From Brugia malayi (taxonomy: Eukaryota > Nematoda > Chromadorea > Rhabditida > Onchocercidae): a DNA stretch of 39,667 nt. The first letter of the stretch is position 1. Each line of letters begins with the position of its first letter. Location of the stretch: the NCBI RefSeq assembly GCF_000002995.4, contig NW_025062310.1:1-39667 (forward strand), given 5' to 3'. Made by a program: the position numbers and the translations under genes. Below, piece by piece: positions 14,870 to 25,504 of this stretch. The notes beneath the pieces were generated by a model. The model did no database searches. It saw only the letters and a program-made list of their open reading frames with translations, and had not been told where the DNA came from.

Positions 14870-15570
14870 GATTTATGATTAATCTGACTAATTTTTTAAA
14901 TAGGCTAAGTATATATATATATATTCACTACCTGCTATCTTTCCCTATCTTTCCTTCTTTCTTTCGCAGTTGGTTTTTCTCTCCTCCTTTTTTTCTAGCT
15001 ATTATTCACAATATTCTAAGTATTGTTACTATGGCAATTTGTGTCTAAACCTGGCTAGAGAATATGGAAAAAGTTAGAGTTGGGATGTGAGAGGTAATAT
15101 GGTAGAATATATAAGAGGAAGTGAAGGATTCATTCTGTTCAGTTCAGTTCGTTTCGATTCGTTGTAATGCGTTGGGGGAAAGGTGGTGTGTCTGTTAGTG
15201 TGTTTAAGGTGCGTGTGTTATAGGAATAGAGTGAAGGGTTTTATGGTATCTCTCATTTTATTTTCTTTTCCATCGTTTTGAAAACATAGCTACCGATAAG
15301 CAGATTTATTTTTTATTGCTCTATGGTTTGAAACTTATTATTTTGCTACTACTTGATTGCTTCATGAAGAGTGAGAGAGAGATTGGTAGAGATGAAGAAT
15401 TAGTTCGAATAAAAATGTAGTGTTGCTTTTTTGATGTGATTGTGGAAAAAGACACAGTGATGATAAGAGTGATTCAGCTGACAGCTAATTAAGAGGAGGA
15501 GGAAGAGAACGGACGACAACGAAGCGAAGGATTCGAACGGTGGTTCTGTGGGGATGTGAAGTGTGGAAGA
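14870..15570. other. Spacer between RecQ-like and INTS6-like pseudogenes
   Basis: No coding exon is recognised here. The stretch contains a short (TA)n run near 14912, a C/T-rich tract near 14940-15000, and a TATA/initiator-like element near 15105-15150 that could have served as the INTS6-like promoter. The RecQ-like copy stops before this spacer, so the missing part of that gene does not lie in it. Confidence 0.55.
15106..15150 (+). promoter_or_regulatory. Possible core promoter (TATA + initiator-like)
   Basis: GAATATATAAGAGG is followed about 25-30 bp later by TTCAGTTCAGTTCG, a TATA-box plus initiator-like arrangement, some 430-460 bp upstream of the INTS6-like ATG at 15571. The spacing fits a core promoter, but A+T-rich DNA gives such matches by chance, so this is a weak call. 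Confidence 0.25.
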
Positions 15571-16528
15571 ATGACAACTGTCGTTTTCCTCATCGGTTCC
15601 AGTGCCTCGATGGCACAAAAAACGTATCAGGGCACCGCGATGCTGGATGTAGCGCGGTCTATTGTTGAATTGATTCTCAAGGTAATTCCATGCCTGCTGT
15701 TTACTCATCCTTTCTCACAGTTGTGATTCAGACTGTCGCTTAATAAGATATTTGGAATAATGGATTGGTTTCAGGAGAAATGCTGCCATTTTTTACTACT
15801 TACAAAGTTTCGAATTTTGTTTTGAGCTATTTTTAGAAGTAAAAAGTTATATTTGTTTAAATTCTACTTTCCCATACAATATTGATAGTTTGTAAAACTT
15901 TTTTGCCTATTTGTTATCTCAATTTTTTAAAGTAAGGAGAACAATATAAGGAATTGCAGCAACGGGTGCATGATACAAGTGCGCGTGGTGATCGATATAT
16001 GCTGATGTCGTTCGAAGATTTTCCTATGAATGTAAAGGTTCGTAAAAGCTGAGCTAACAATATTGGAGATATCAATCTATAAATGGCAACATTATCTTTC
16101 TGGATTGGAGATGATAGTGCGGGAGAAAAAAGTTTCAGGAAACTGTGGAGAGGGAGAAAAAGGAAGGAGAAGCGCCAAAAGACATCATTAAGAATGACGT
16201 ACAATTCCTGCATTTAAAATGAGGAAAAAGGAAAAGACAGTCGCACAAGAGTTGAAATTTTCATATTTCAAAAAAAAAAAACTGACCATAAAATGAAACT
16301 GTGGATGAAATAGGCCTGAACTACTGGTTTTGGCGCTATGTGCTTAACACTTATAAACTCATCTGAAGAGTTCATTGGAAAGCTGCTTATTTCGGGATGA
16401 GAAGTACTTTTTACCATCAGCCTTATAGAGAACGATCGTTGAATTTCGCATAAGAATAATGTTCTCTATTGTCGTGAAACTGAATGCACATGACTAGATG
16501 CAACTATACAGTGCATGGAGGTAGTCTA

Positions 16529-16962
16529 TGTCGCGAATTATAATTTCGCGAAAAAATCTATCTAAAATAATAATAAAAAAAAGAAAGTTTTAATAAAAAT
16601 TAATTAATCATTTTTAGTTTCATAATATCATAAACTAACCTCTTATGATTTATTACTCATGAGATTTTGAGTAAAATCTATTGTAAACACTTCCAATTCT
16701 TATCACACATGATATTATCTTAGACACGCTCAATCCTCACTTATATAAATTCAATTCTAATAAACAAAAATGTTTCATTGTCATTATTATCGACTACTTT
16801 CTATTAACCAATATCAATTCCTCCGATCTTCATTATTATAAGTTTCTTCTCTCCTTTTACTGCTCTGTTTATTAATACTACGTTTGCGAAAAATAAAGGC
16901 TTATTAATCCTTCTACTGTATTGCAACCAATTCGAATATCAACCAACAAACCCTTCACGACA
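16529..16962 (+). mobile_element. Solo LTR of the BEL/Pao family, inside INTS6-like intron 2
   Basis: This 434-bp sequence begins TGTCGCGAATTATAATTTCG and ends CAAACCCTTCACGACA, matching both ends of the LTRs of the full element 1 kb downstream. It is flanked by perfect 5-bp target duplications GTCTA (16524-16528 and 16963-16967), so it is a complete LTR left by LTR-LTR recombination of a separate insertion. It carries one copy of the AATTAATCATTTTT block that is duplicated in the full element's LTRs, which explains its shorter length. Confidence 0.95.
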
Positions 16963-16967
16963 GTCTA

Positions 16968-17891
16968 GTCAATGCAGCCGAGATTCCGAATAAGACTTAA
17001 TCGAATTTAAATTTAAAGAAAATTTCTAAAATAAGCAATTTTTGGAAGCATAATAAAGTTCAAACATAATGTTGTGGGGTTGTGTATACCCATCCTTGCT
17101 GACGTCTTTGGGTTTGGTTGATTCGGTTAAGGAGGAACGTAAAGTGCAAAGTAGTCATCGGGGCGCTTCTCCTACTCCCACGATTAGGGAAAGAGAAATA
17201 TTGTCATATTGTCATTTGCGATAGAGAGGATGAACAAAATTAGAGAAAGTAGATGTGAAGCATATAGAGAAGGGAAAGAAGAGCCACACGGTTAAAAAAT
17301 TGGTGGGATTTTGTGGTTTGAAAATAGAGTTGAGTTAGAATGAAATAAACGGGAGAGTATTCAGGATGAAAAAAACAAAGTGTTGGCGGTGATTGTGGCT
17401 ATGTTAACCCTAATCTGCCACCAGCATCGTATTGGTGAAATGCATACAATTGCTTCGCAAATCACATATTCTATGATGAAATATGTTTATCATTGAATAA
17501 GGACGATTGCAAAGGATCCATTGCTGGAATCTAATAGACTTGCCTTTATTTGCTAAAAAATGACCTTTAATTTTTGAATGATCGTTAGAGAGTTACGTAT
17601 GACATATTGAAATTACTGGCGTATATTTGGTCCACTGATTGGATAGAGTTGAAAGGAAATTAGAATTCAACTTACGATTTACTGAAAATATTGGGTGGGT
17701 GTAGTATGTCGGCAATGATAGTTTCGTGGATTCTGTTGGGAAAGTTATCCTTCCTTTATAATTTCATTGAAAAGGAAGAGTTAAGAATTTCGGATTTTAA
17801 AATGGATGGACGAACTATCCTACTTTTTGTTATATGTGGTTCCAGTTGAGTAGAAATGCACTAATCAAAGTGGCAGGCATACAAATCATGA
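16968..17891. other. Unique intron DNA between solo LTR and full element
   Basis: About 0.9 kb of non-repetitive sequence, with somewhat more G+C than the LTRs around it. I see no exon of INTS6 and no other gene. It is best read as original intron 2 sequence separating two independent retrotransposon insertions. Confidence 0.6.
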
Positions 17892-17896
17892 ATCGG
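17892..17896. repeat. Target site duplication ATCGG, left copy
   Basis: ATCGG lies directly before the TGTCGCG start of the 5' LTR and recurs at 26041-26045 directly after the CACGACA end of the 3' LTR. A 5-bp duplication fits BEL/Pao integration and fixes both element ends. Confidence 0.95.
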
Positions 17897-18429
17897 TGTC
17901 GCGAATTATAATTTCGCGAAAACTTCTATCTAAAATAATAAGAAGGAAAATTAATAAAAATAATTAATCATTTTTCAATTGTAACTAATTTCATAATATC
18001 ATAAACCAACTCCTCATAAAACTAGTTTCTCAAGATTTAAAACCAATAAAGACTAATTAATCATTTTTTAATTGTAAACAATCCCATAATATCATAAACA
18101 ATCTCTCCTTAAATCTAGTTCCTTAAAATTTATTACTCATGTGATTTTAAGTAAATTTATAAACACTTCTAATTCTTAAAATTTATCTTAGACACGCTCA
18201 ATCCTCACTTATATAAATTCATTTCTAATAAACAAAATTATTCATTGTCATTATTGTCAACTACTCTCTGTTAACCAATATCAATTCCTCCGATCTTCTT
18301 TATTATAAGTTTCTTCTCTCTTTTTACTGCTCTGTTTATTAATACTACGTTTGCGAAAAATAAAGGCATATTAATCCTTCTACTGTATTGCAAACAATTC
18401 GAATATCAACCAACAAACCCTTCATGACA
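17897..18429 (+). repeat. 5' LTR of the BEL/Pao element
   Basis: It begins TGTCGCG and ends TTCATGACA. The first 25 bp contain an inverted repeat, TCGCGAA-7 bp-TTCGCGA. A TATA-like TATATAAA lies at 18210-18217 and a polyadenylation signal AATAAA at 18359-18364, giving the usual U3-R layout. Two diverged copies of a ~93-bp block (from 17961 and from 18054) sit in U3. Confidence 0.95.
17961..18145. repeat. ~93-bp tandem duplication inside the LTR U3 region
   Basis: TAATTAATCATTTTTCAATT starts one copy at 17961, and a diverged copy starts at 18054. The same doubling is in the 3' LTR (25570 and 25664) but not in the solo LTR, which has one copy. It therefore marks a sub-lineage of the family. 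Confidence 0.8.
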
Positions 18430-18440
18430 ACAAAATTTAT

Positions 18441-18457
18441 TGGTGCCACGAGCCGGC
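18441..18457 (+). promoter_or_regulatory. Putative tRNA primer-binding site
   Basis: TGGTGCCACGAGCCGGC starts 11 bp after the 5' LTR. The TGG start is complementary to a tRNA CCA end and the position is right for minus-strand priming. I cannot name the tRNA. Confidence 0.5.
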
Positions 18458-18460
18458 AAC

Positions 18461-19900
18461 ATGTCAAGCCACATTATCGCGAGCTTTCAACCGGCAAAGG
18501 AAAGGTTAGTCAGTCTTCTTAAAGAAGTAAATCAACTGGAGATCAAATCTCCAGAACCAAGTATGACAATAGAAGAAAAAGAAGATTTTTATATAATAAG
18601 AAAAAAAGTGTTAGAAGATAAACTTCGAAGAATCCAATTATGCGTGACTACGCTTGAATCTATCAACGATAAATGGTTCACATATACTCAACAAATCGTC
18701 ACGATGAAAAGAAGAGGAAGAAAGTAACAGAAGGTGACCAAAGAATATTTCAATTATTACACGAAGGAAAGGAAGTAGTAATAACACTAATAATGCACAA
18801 GGATGAAGTCGACCAAAACTTAAAGCAACTCTCAAAGGAGTTGACAAACAAACAAACAAAAGAAGAGGCAAAATTTACTCCTTCTTCAAATATTAATGTA
18901 AATATTCCTAATTTATCGCTCCCTACTTTCGATGGAAACCCTAGACAATGGCGACAATTTTGGAGCAGTTTTAACGCAGCAGTCCACACACAAGCGATTC
19001 CAGAAATACAAAAATTGAATTACTTGTACTCATGTCTTAAAGGAAAGGCTCTACAAGCAATATCTGGATATGATATAGCTCCAGAGAATTATGAAGTCAT
19101 CAGAAAACTGCTCAATGAAAAATATGGCGATTACTCAATAGTAACAACATTACTCTACAACGAACTCCAATCAATTGAACAAAACGAAAGAGAATGGATT
19201 GGAACAATTGAAAATATAGAACGAGTACTGCGCCAGTTAGAAGCTCTAGGAGAAAGCCTTGAGCACTCAAATATTGAAATCTTGATCGAGAGCAAGTTGC
19301 CATTATGGATATTAAATAAAATATATAAACACAAGAAGAAGGCCTTGGTCAATTCTCAAACTAAGAAACTTTTTAACAAGTTTAGTTAATGTGAATGAAC
19401 AGATTAGAAACTGTCAACATTCACTCACTCAACTCAATATTAAATCTACAACTACCAAACAGGAACAAAAACAACGATACAATCCCGGAGGAACTTCAGC
19501 ATTGTCGACAATAAAAGATAATCAAAATACTTCGAAAATTACAACAACGAAAAGACGACCATGTGTATTTTGCAATCAAGATCATTGGGACAGCGATTGC
19601 GTGAACTACACAACTCTCAATGCTCGGCTTAGTCGTCTCAAAGTGTTGAAGAAATGTACTATTTGTCTTAGAGACAGTCACAAAGGACAGAATTGTAATG
19701 TCAAAAAACAATGTTTTTATTGCAAAAGCTCACATAATAGTGCTTTATGTAATAAAAGGAATTCACTTTCTTTAAACAATACAATGTCTCAAAGAAATGA
19801 AGAGCATGAAAGAATTGGACCTTCGAAACGAAAGGATTGTTCAACTTCCCTCTATAACTCCACATTAACAACTCAATCCAAACAGACAAAGGAAACCTTA
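18461..19900 (+). pseudogene. BEL/Pao gag (matrix/capsid-like region plus zinc knuckles), frameshifted
   Basis: The likely start is the ATG at 18461. An N-terminal coiled, charged segment runs to about 18700, where a one-base indel in a purine run shifts the frame. The next frame (to 19389) carries the typical Pao gag region with LPTFDGNPRQWRQFW and KLNYLYSCLKGKALQAI. A second shift near 19380 leads to the nucleocapsid part (to 19918) with three zinc knuckles: CVFCNQDHWDSDC, CTICLRDSHKGQNC and CFYCKSSHNSALC (CX2CX3-4HX4C). Gag would package element RNA into particles. The frame then breaks again near 19900 at the entry to the protease. Non-functional as it stands. Confidence 0.88.
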
Positions 19901-20301
19901 CTTTTATGTAAGAGATAAAGGTTTTTAATCCATCACAACCTCAACTACAACAAAATACCCTTGCATTATTTGATATTGGATCGCAACTCTCCTTCATCTC
20001 CAAAAAATTATCACGTCAATTAAAGTTAACCGAAATAGAAACTCAAATTATGAGAATAGCTCCATTTGGTATGAAAGAACCGAAATCATGTCCCACTGCT
20101 CGCATACAACTAAATGTGCTAACTACCGAAAGCGAAATCATACAACTACAAGCAAATATAATTGATTATCTAACAAACGAACTGCAGGTAGTGGAGACAT
20201 CGAATGAATTTCAAATTCAAAATTTGACAAATTATTGGAAAAAACCTGACGTATTGATTGGAGCTGACTATTTTTTCAAATTTATTAACCTAGAGAAATT
20301 A
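19901..20301 (+). pseudogene. BEL/Pao aspartic protease region
   Basis: The reading frame resumes after a shift near 19900 and contains LALFDIGSQLSFISKKL, the position of the retroviral-type catalytic D-T/S-G, here D-I-G. About 90 codons later comes VLIGADYF. Length and place between gag and RT fit the Pao (A17-like) peptidase. Another frame change near 20301 separates it from the reverse transcriptase. Whether D-I-G is family-wide or a mutation of this copy cannot be told from one sequence. Confidence 0.75.
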
Positions 20302-21430
20302 GGGAATTGAAATCAGGACATATGTTGGTTCAATCAAAAGTTGGTCCAATGATTGCTGGAAGTGGAGATATTAAGAAACTCTGCAAGAACGAATTATATC
20401 CTAAAGAAGTAGTATATTCTACAAACGTCAATATTAGCACGGAGCTAGAAAAATTTTGGAAATTAGAGACGATTGGTATCCAAGAATCACCTCAAGATGA
20501 TGATGATGATCAAGCTTTAAAGCATTTCAAACGGACCATCATCAAGCAGGGTGGAAGATATCAGGTTTGTTGGCCATGGAAAGACTCCAAACAAAAATTA
20601 AGCAATAATTATGGATTATGTCTGGGACGATTGAAGAATTTGATCAACCGCCTACAACATAATTCAAATCTCCATTCATATCATCAAATACTTATGGATC
20701 AACTACACTCAGGTATAATTGAAGAAGTACCTCCAAAGGATGAGGTAGGCGTTATTCATTACTTACCACATCATGAAGTATTAACTCCCAGTAAATCAAC
20801 AACTAAATTAAGAATAGTATATGATGCTTCAGCACATCACAAAGGTTTTAAAAGCTTAAATGAAGTACTATATCGAGGTCCAGTAATGTTACCGGATTTA
20901 GTTGGAGTAATATTACGTTTTCGGATGATGAAAATAGTAATAACCGCTGATATCGAAAAGGCATTTTTACAACTAGAACTACAAAATGAGGAAAGAAATT
21001 GTACACGTTTTCTTTGGATAGATGATATTGATAAAGAACTAACCAATGAAAATATAAAATGTTACCGATTTAAGAGAGTTCCTTTTGGAATAATATTCTC
21101 ACCCTTCTTATTAGCAGCAACATTAAATTACCACCTAGAAAATCATGGTAGTGAATTGGCATGGGAGATAAGAAAGAACTTATATGTAGACAACGTTATT
21201 ATATCAGCTAATGGAACAGAAGAAGCCTTATATAAATATGAAAGAACGAAAGAAATTTTTGGTGAAGCATCGATGAACATAAGAGAATTTCTTTCAAATG
21301 ACGAAGAATTTAATGAAAGAATACCTGAATGCGACCTAAGCCAAACAAGCCGGGAAAATTTTCTTGGTCTTAAATGGAATCATGAAAGAGATATTATCCG
21401 TGTGACACTGACACCATGGATAGGAAAAAG
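20302..21430 (+). pseudogene. BEL/Pao reverse transcriptase
   Basis: About 375 readable codons. The connector contains FWKLETIGI and YQVCWPWKD. The palm motifs are [22 protein letters not shown] (catalytic Asp), [19 protein letters not shown], and [10 protein letters not shown] at the YxDD site (YVDN here). The thumb has [11 protein letters not shown]. This is the best preserved stretch of the element, with no internal stop. It is followed by a frameshift near 21420, where the frame moves to [12 protein letters not shown]. The enzyme would copy element RNA into DNA in the particle. Confidence 0.93.
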
Positions 21431-22020
21431 TTTAACCTACAATTCATAGCCTCTCGATATGATCCATTGGGTCTTCTCGTTCTTATAATGATCATACAAC
21501 ATTTATGGAAAGAAAACATTCCATGGGATCAATCTCTAAACAAACAGGACGAACAACAGTGGATAAATCTCATCAAAGAATGGCCAACAAATATAATAGA
21601 GCTGCCAAGATTTATAATGGAAACTTCACGATTAACAGAATTCCATATATTTACTGACGCTTCGAAAGTTGCCTATTCTGCAGCTATTTATATTCTCAAT
21701 CATGGATATCAAGACACATATTCTTGATTTATGCTAAATCTCGAATTGCTCCAATTAAAGATATGTCAATTCCTAGACTTGAATTATTATCTGTACTAAT
21801 TGGAGTAAGAGCAGCTCAATTCGTATTGAAACAATTAAGTTTTGAAAATAATCAAGTTACTTTGTGGACGGATTCAAAATGTGTTCTTTACTGGATACAG
21901 AATTATACAAAAGCTACTTCCCAGATTTATACAAAATCGCATCGAAGAAATAAGGAAATCCAACTTCGAATTAAAATACATACCAAGTAATCAAAATCCA
22001 GCAGATATAGCCACCAAAGG
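21416..22020 (+). pseudogene. BEL/Pao RNase H region, frameshifted
   Basis: Three overlapping frames are needed. The first (to 21727) has ASRYDPLGLL and FHIFTDASKVAYSAAIY (first catalytic Asp). The second (21724-21990) has KSRIAPIKDMSIPRLELLS (the Glu helix) and VTLWTDSKCVLYWI (second Asp). The third has IEEIRKSNFELKYIPSNQNP and ADIATKG (final Asp). The shifts lie near 21715 and 21915. The domain would degrade the RNA template during reverse transcription. Confidence 0.88.
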
Positions 22021-23690
22021 AGTATCACCACTTAAACTCCAAAATTGTAAACAATGGTGGAAAGGACCTCGATGGTTGGAACTCAAGAAATCTGAATGGC
22101 CAAAGTGTAAACTTCGCTATTCAGGAAACGATGAATTTGCAGAAGCAGTTGCTTTGAATTTGACAAAGATAACTCAAACTTCTAAAAGGGATACAATTGA
22201 ATTTGTTGACGAATGTCGCTTCAGCAGTTGGATAAAAATAGTTCGAGTAACTGCTTGGACTTTTAGATTTATTAAACAAACCTGCAAAAAGAAATTAGTG
22301 TGACTAGAACCTTTATCCGTAAAAAAGAAATATATGACTAAAATTGATTACGATATAGCAGAGGCTATGCTGATCAGACAGGCCCAATCACAATTGCTAA
22401 CGGAGGACGAAAAGGAAAAATGGAATCTATATCTAGATGATGATAACTTATGGAAATTAATGAGTCGACTGGAAAATTCAGAATTAATGGACGAAAGCAA
22501 ATATCCCATATATTTACAGGACCATAATTATATTACTGATCTTATTATTTTACACAAGCATAAAGAATTATATCACGCAGGTATTGCGCATACGTTATCT
22601 GAATTAAGACGAAAATATTGGATACCGAAAGGAAGAGCTGCTGTAAAACGAATTATAAACCTATGCTGTTATTGCATTCGCTGTAAAGCTAAACCGTTTA
22701 AACTGCCAGCGATGCCAAGTTTGCCAGAAACACGAGTAAAACGATCCAGAACCTTTGAATAAGTCGGCCTAGATTATATGGGTCCCTTTCAGTCAAATCT
22801 AATACTGGTCTAGTCAAAAGATGGATAGCACCTTTTACGTACTTCACCACCAGAGCGGTGCATCTAGAAATGGCGGAGAATTTATCTGCCGAGAATTTTT
22901 TACATGTTTTAAGAAGATTTATCGCTCGACCTGGATATCCAAAATTAATATTAGACGATAATGCAAGCCAATTTCAACTGGTATTCAAAACTATTACGGA
23001 AGAAAACGCTAATTTTTTGGCGACAAAGGGTATGGTATGGAAAAATACTATACCAAGAGCACCATGGGGTGGTGGTGTGTATGAAAGACTTATAGGACTC
23101 ACGAAAAGGGCATTAAGAAGAGCAATAGGAAGAAAACTTCTAAAGGAAGGAGAATTAATAACATTAATAGTTGAAATAGGAGAATTAATAACATTAATAG
23201 AGAATTAATAACATTAATAGTTGAAATAGAAGGAATCCTTAATACCCGTCCATTAACTTATGTAGGGTTTGACGACTACAGAATCATTCGTCCAATTGAT
23301 TTTATATCACCTATGGCTTTTTTAGATCTACCAATAAATTATGATAGTGATCAAGATGAATATACCCCTTATACAATAAAGATTAAAGATAAGTTAATCA
23401 AGTATTGGACTACCACTCTTACCACATTAGATGTCTTTTGGAAGTTGTGAAAAGAAGAATATCTTACAAGTCTTAGAAAACGCACACAAAGAGAATTAAA
23501 ATCACCTAGAATAGTAGAAAAAAGAGTACCACATGAAAATGAGATAGTATTACTAAATGAACCAGAAGTACCTCGTGGTGTATGGAAATTGGCAAGGATA
23601 ATAAAAATTAATTGAGGATGGGATGGAAAAATAAGGAGTGCAACTATACAATTACCGAATGGAAAACAAATCGATCGATCAATAAATATG
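22020..23690 (+). pseudogene. BEL/Pao integrase with C-terminal pol region, broken
   Basis: A linker region (to 22303) is followed after a shift by the zinc-binding domain: [26 protein letters not shown] and CCYCIRC. A TAA at 22759-22761 and a shift near 22800 interrupt the entry to the catalytic core. Core signatures are GLDYMGPF (first Asp), ILDDNASQF (second Asp) and PWGGGVYERLIGLTKRALRR (Glu). A local duplication (23150-23229) then breaks the frame. The C-terminal part has ILNTRPLTYVGFDD, YWTTTLTTLDVFWKL followed by TGA (23448-23450), then [11 protein letters not shown], and a further TGA at 23613-23615. The frame runs without a new start into the env-like region. Confidence 0.9.
23150..23229. 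repeat. Short direct duplication within the integrase
   Basis: A 30-bp unit starting GAGAATTAATAACATTAATA occurs at 23150-23179, a 21-bp partial copy at 23180-23200 and a 29-bp copy at 23201-23229. The extra length is not a multiple of three, so the integrase frame is lost here. Confidence 0.9.
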
Positions 23691-25240
23691 CTTTATCCTA
23701 TGGAAATAGATGCTACTGAAGATAAAGAAGAAAAAGTGGAAGAACCCATTGCTCGACGAACCAGAAGTGCTAAAAAATCACAAACTACAATCTATGCAAA
23801 AGACAAGTCTAATCTTTTGATAAAAACTTTATCATTGATAACGATGATGTCATTAATACCAAGACAGGTATTAGCTAACAATAGCTGTAATTGGATTGCT
23901 GGAGTACCCTTTAATATTCCTGAAAAATGGAATTGTGAAGAAATTATTCACAAAAATGCTACATATCACAAAGTGGATGTGTACACACGCACCCATGTAA
24001 GAATACCAGCTATAAAATATAGTAACATTACAAGGACTGTATGCACGAAAGCCTTTCTCAGAATATCGCTATCGGTAGTGTCAGACCATACGTCTACTAT
24101 CGCAACTTCTTCACAATTCTGCAGATATTTAAATATTCGAAAACAAATGAACGGAATTGGACTGATTCAATCTTCTCCTAATCAATGGATAACGAATAAG
24201 GAAATACAATACTCCTATGGATGATTAGGAGTTAACTGTCAATCAACTTCAAACTTCATATTAACTCAAGGAGAAATTCTCATCTACGATGGAAGAGGGT
24301 CAGTCTCTAACCTTGAAGATATAAAAGACTGTTTGACACAAAAGGGTGAATGCATAACGAATACTAGCATTATCATAGGGAATAGCAATGATACGACCAA
24401 TCATTGTTTATATCGAAAGATCGGAAGATTCAAGGCTACAAAGTATAACAACCACTTCATCATCGATGAGATACAAGCATCGCTTATAATTGATAAAAAC
24501 CCCTCTGTATTAAATACCAAAAATTGTAGATTCACCTCTCCAATTTTAATGCAGGGCGATATAGTTATTGAACTAGACGTTGAAGATGACTCGAACTCTA
24601 CTACAAAATTCAAACGAAGAGTAACAAATAAACTATTGATGATGGAAAAGTCTCCGGATAAAAAGTACGATCCTGAAAATGTAAAACTTCAATACCTTTC
24701 TGATTCACTAAGACAAGAATTCCTTCAACAACTCAAAGAAACACAGCAGAGAAGTTGCCAAAACAGAAATAACTTATTACTGTTAATCAAATGGTTGTCA
24801 ATCAGCAATTCTACCCTTGCAGCGAAACTTATACTTCAAAGAAACGATGTGATAGCTAAAAGAATTAACGGAAATTTGATGGTGGCTCCTTGCAAATCAG
24901 AACAATCAACAATCGAAAATATCGAATTCAAAGGAGATTTAATAAGTAAGTTTGAAATTGAGAGAATTAATGCAGAATTGGAAATCCTAACTCAAACTCA
25001 AAAAGCAATTAATTCAATACCACATCAAATGAAGGATGAACTCTTTTGGCAAGAAATCTCTGAAGAAGGTGAAGAAATTATCAAACAAATGGGAAAGGAA
25101 TTCAACGAAATTGTCCTACCGATAGAAGAAGAATTTGAAAACGTGATAACACATTGAAAATTGATTTTTTTCTGTTTAATTATCGTGACAATATTAACTA
25201 TTTTTGTCATTATTAAGTGGAAATTTAAATTAGTTCAATC
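23691..25240 (+). pseudogene. Env-like membrane glycoprotein region, fused to pol end and broken
   Basis: The frame continues directly from the pol C-terminus, through a basic, acidic-rich linker, to a hydrophobic segment near 23815-23875 that resembles an internal signal sequence ending in Ala. After this come several Cys residues and multiple N-x-S/T sites, then a basic KFKRR stretch near 24605-24620 that could be a processing site. A TGA at 24222-24224 splits the region. A second TGA at 25155-25157 falls just before about 20 hydrophobic residues followed by a basic tail (to ~25240), which look like the C-terminal membrane anchor. Order (signal, ectodomain, anchor, short tail) fits a type I envelope-like protein as carried by some nematode BEL/Pao elements. 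I cannot assign it to a known envelope family. Non-functional copy. Confidence 0.65.
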
Positions 25241-25363
25241 CCTCCTTTGTAATACTTCAAAACAAAATTCAAGTCAAGCTACCATCATTATGGAAATTTA
25301 AATTAGTTCAATCCCTCCTTTGTAATACTTCAAAACAAAATTCAAGTCAAGCTACCATCATTA
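25218..25363. repeat. Perfect 73-bp tandem duplication before the 3' LTR
   Basis: The 73-bp unit beginning TGGAAATTTAAATTAGTTCA occupies 25218-25290 and again 25291-25363 without a mismatch. It overlaps the end of the env-like frame and its tail. Its perfection contrasts with the ~5% difference between the LTRs, so it arose later than the insertion, or is a recent slippage or assembly product. Confidence 0.95.
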
Positions 25364-25504
25364 CTCTCCCTATAGAATCACCACACAATCAATTCCTAAC
25401 TAAAGAAGAAATCCCACCTATTAAACTCCGTACGTTTAGCTACATACCTCAAAATCACTCTCTCAAAATTACATCTTAAAACAATCTCTCGCGCCCTTTA
25501 GGAG

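Noticed and set aside
15400..16213. Minus-strand frames (15400-15708, 15914-16213)
   Set aside because: They are shadows of INTS6-like exons 1 and 2 on the + strand, with no own homology.
18638..19889. Minus-strand frames across gag
   Set aside because: Shadows of the + strand gag frames, which carry recognisable Pao and zinc-knuckle motifs.
14660..25157. Reassigned genetic code (TGA as Trp)
   Set aside because: The BET gene uses TGG at conserved Trp sites, and the TGA-bearing genes also have other lesions, so ordinary decay suffices.
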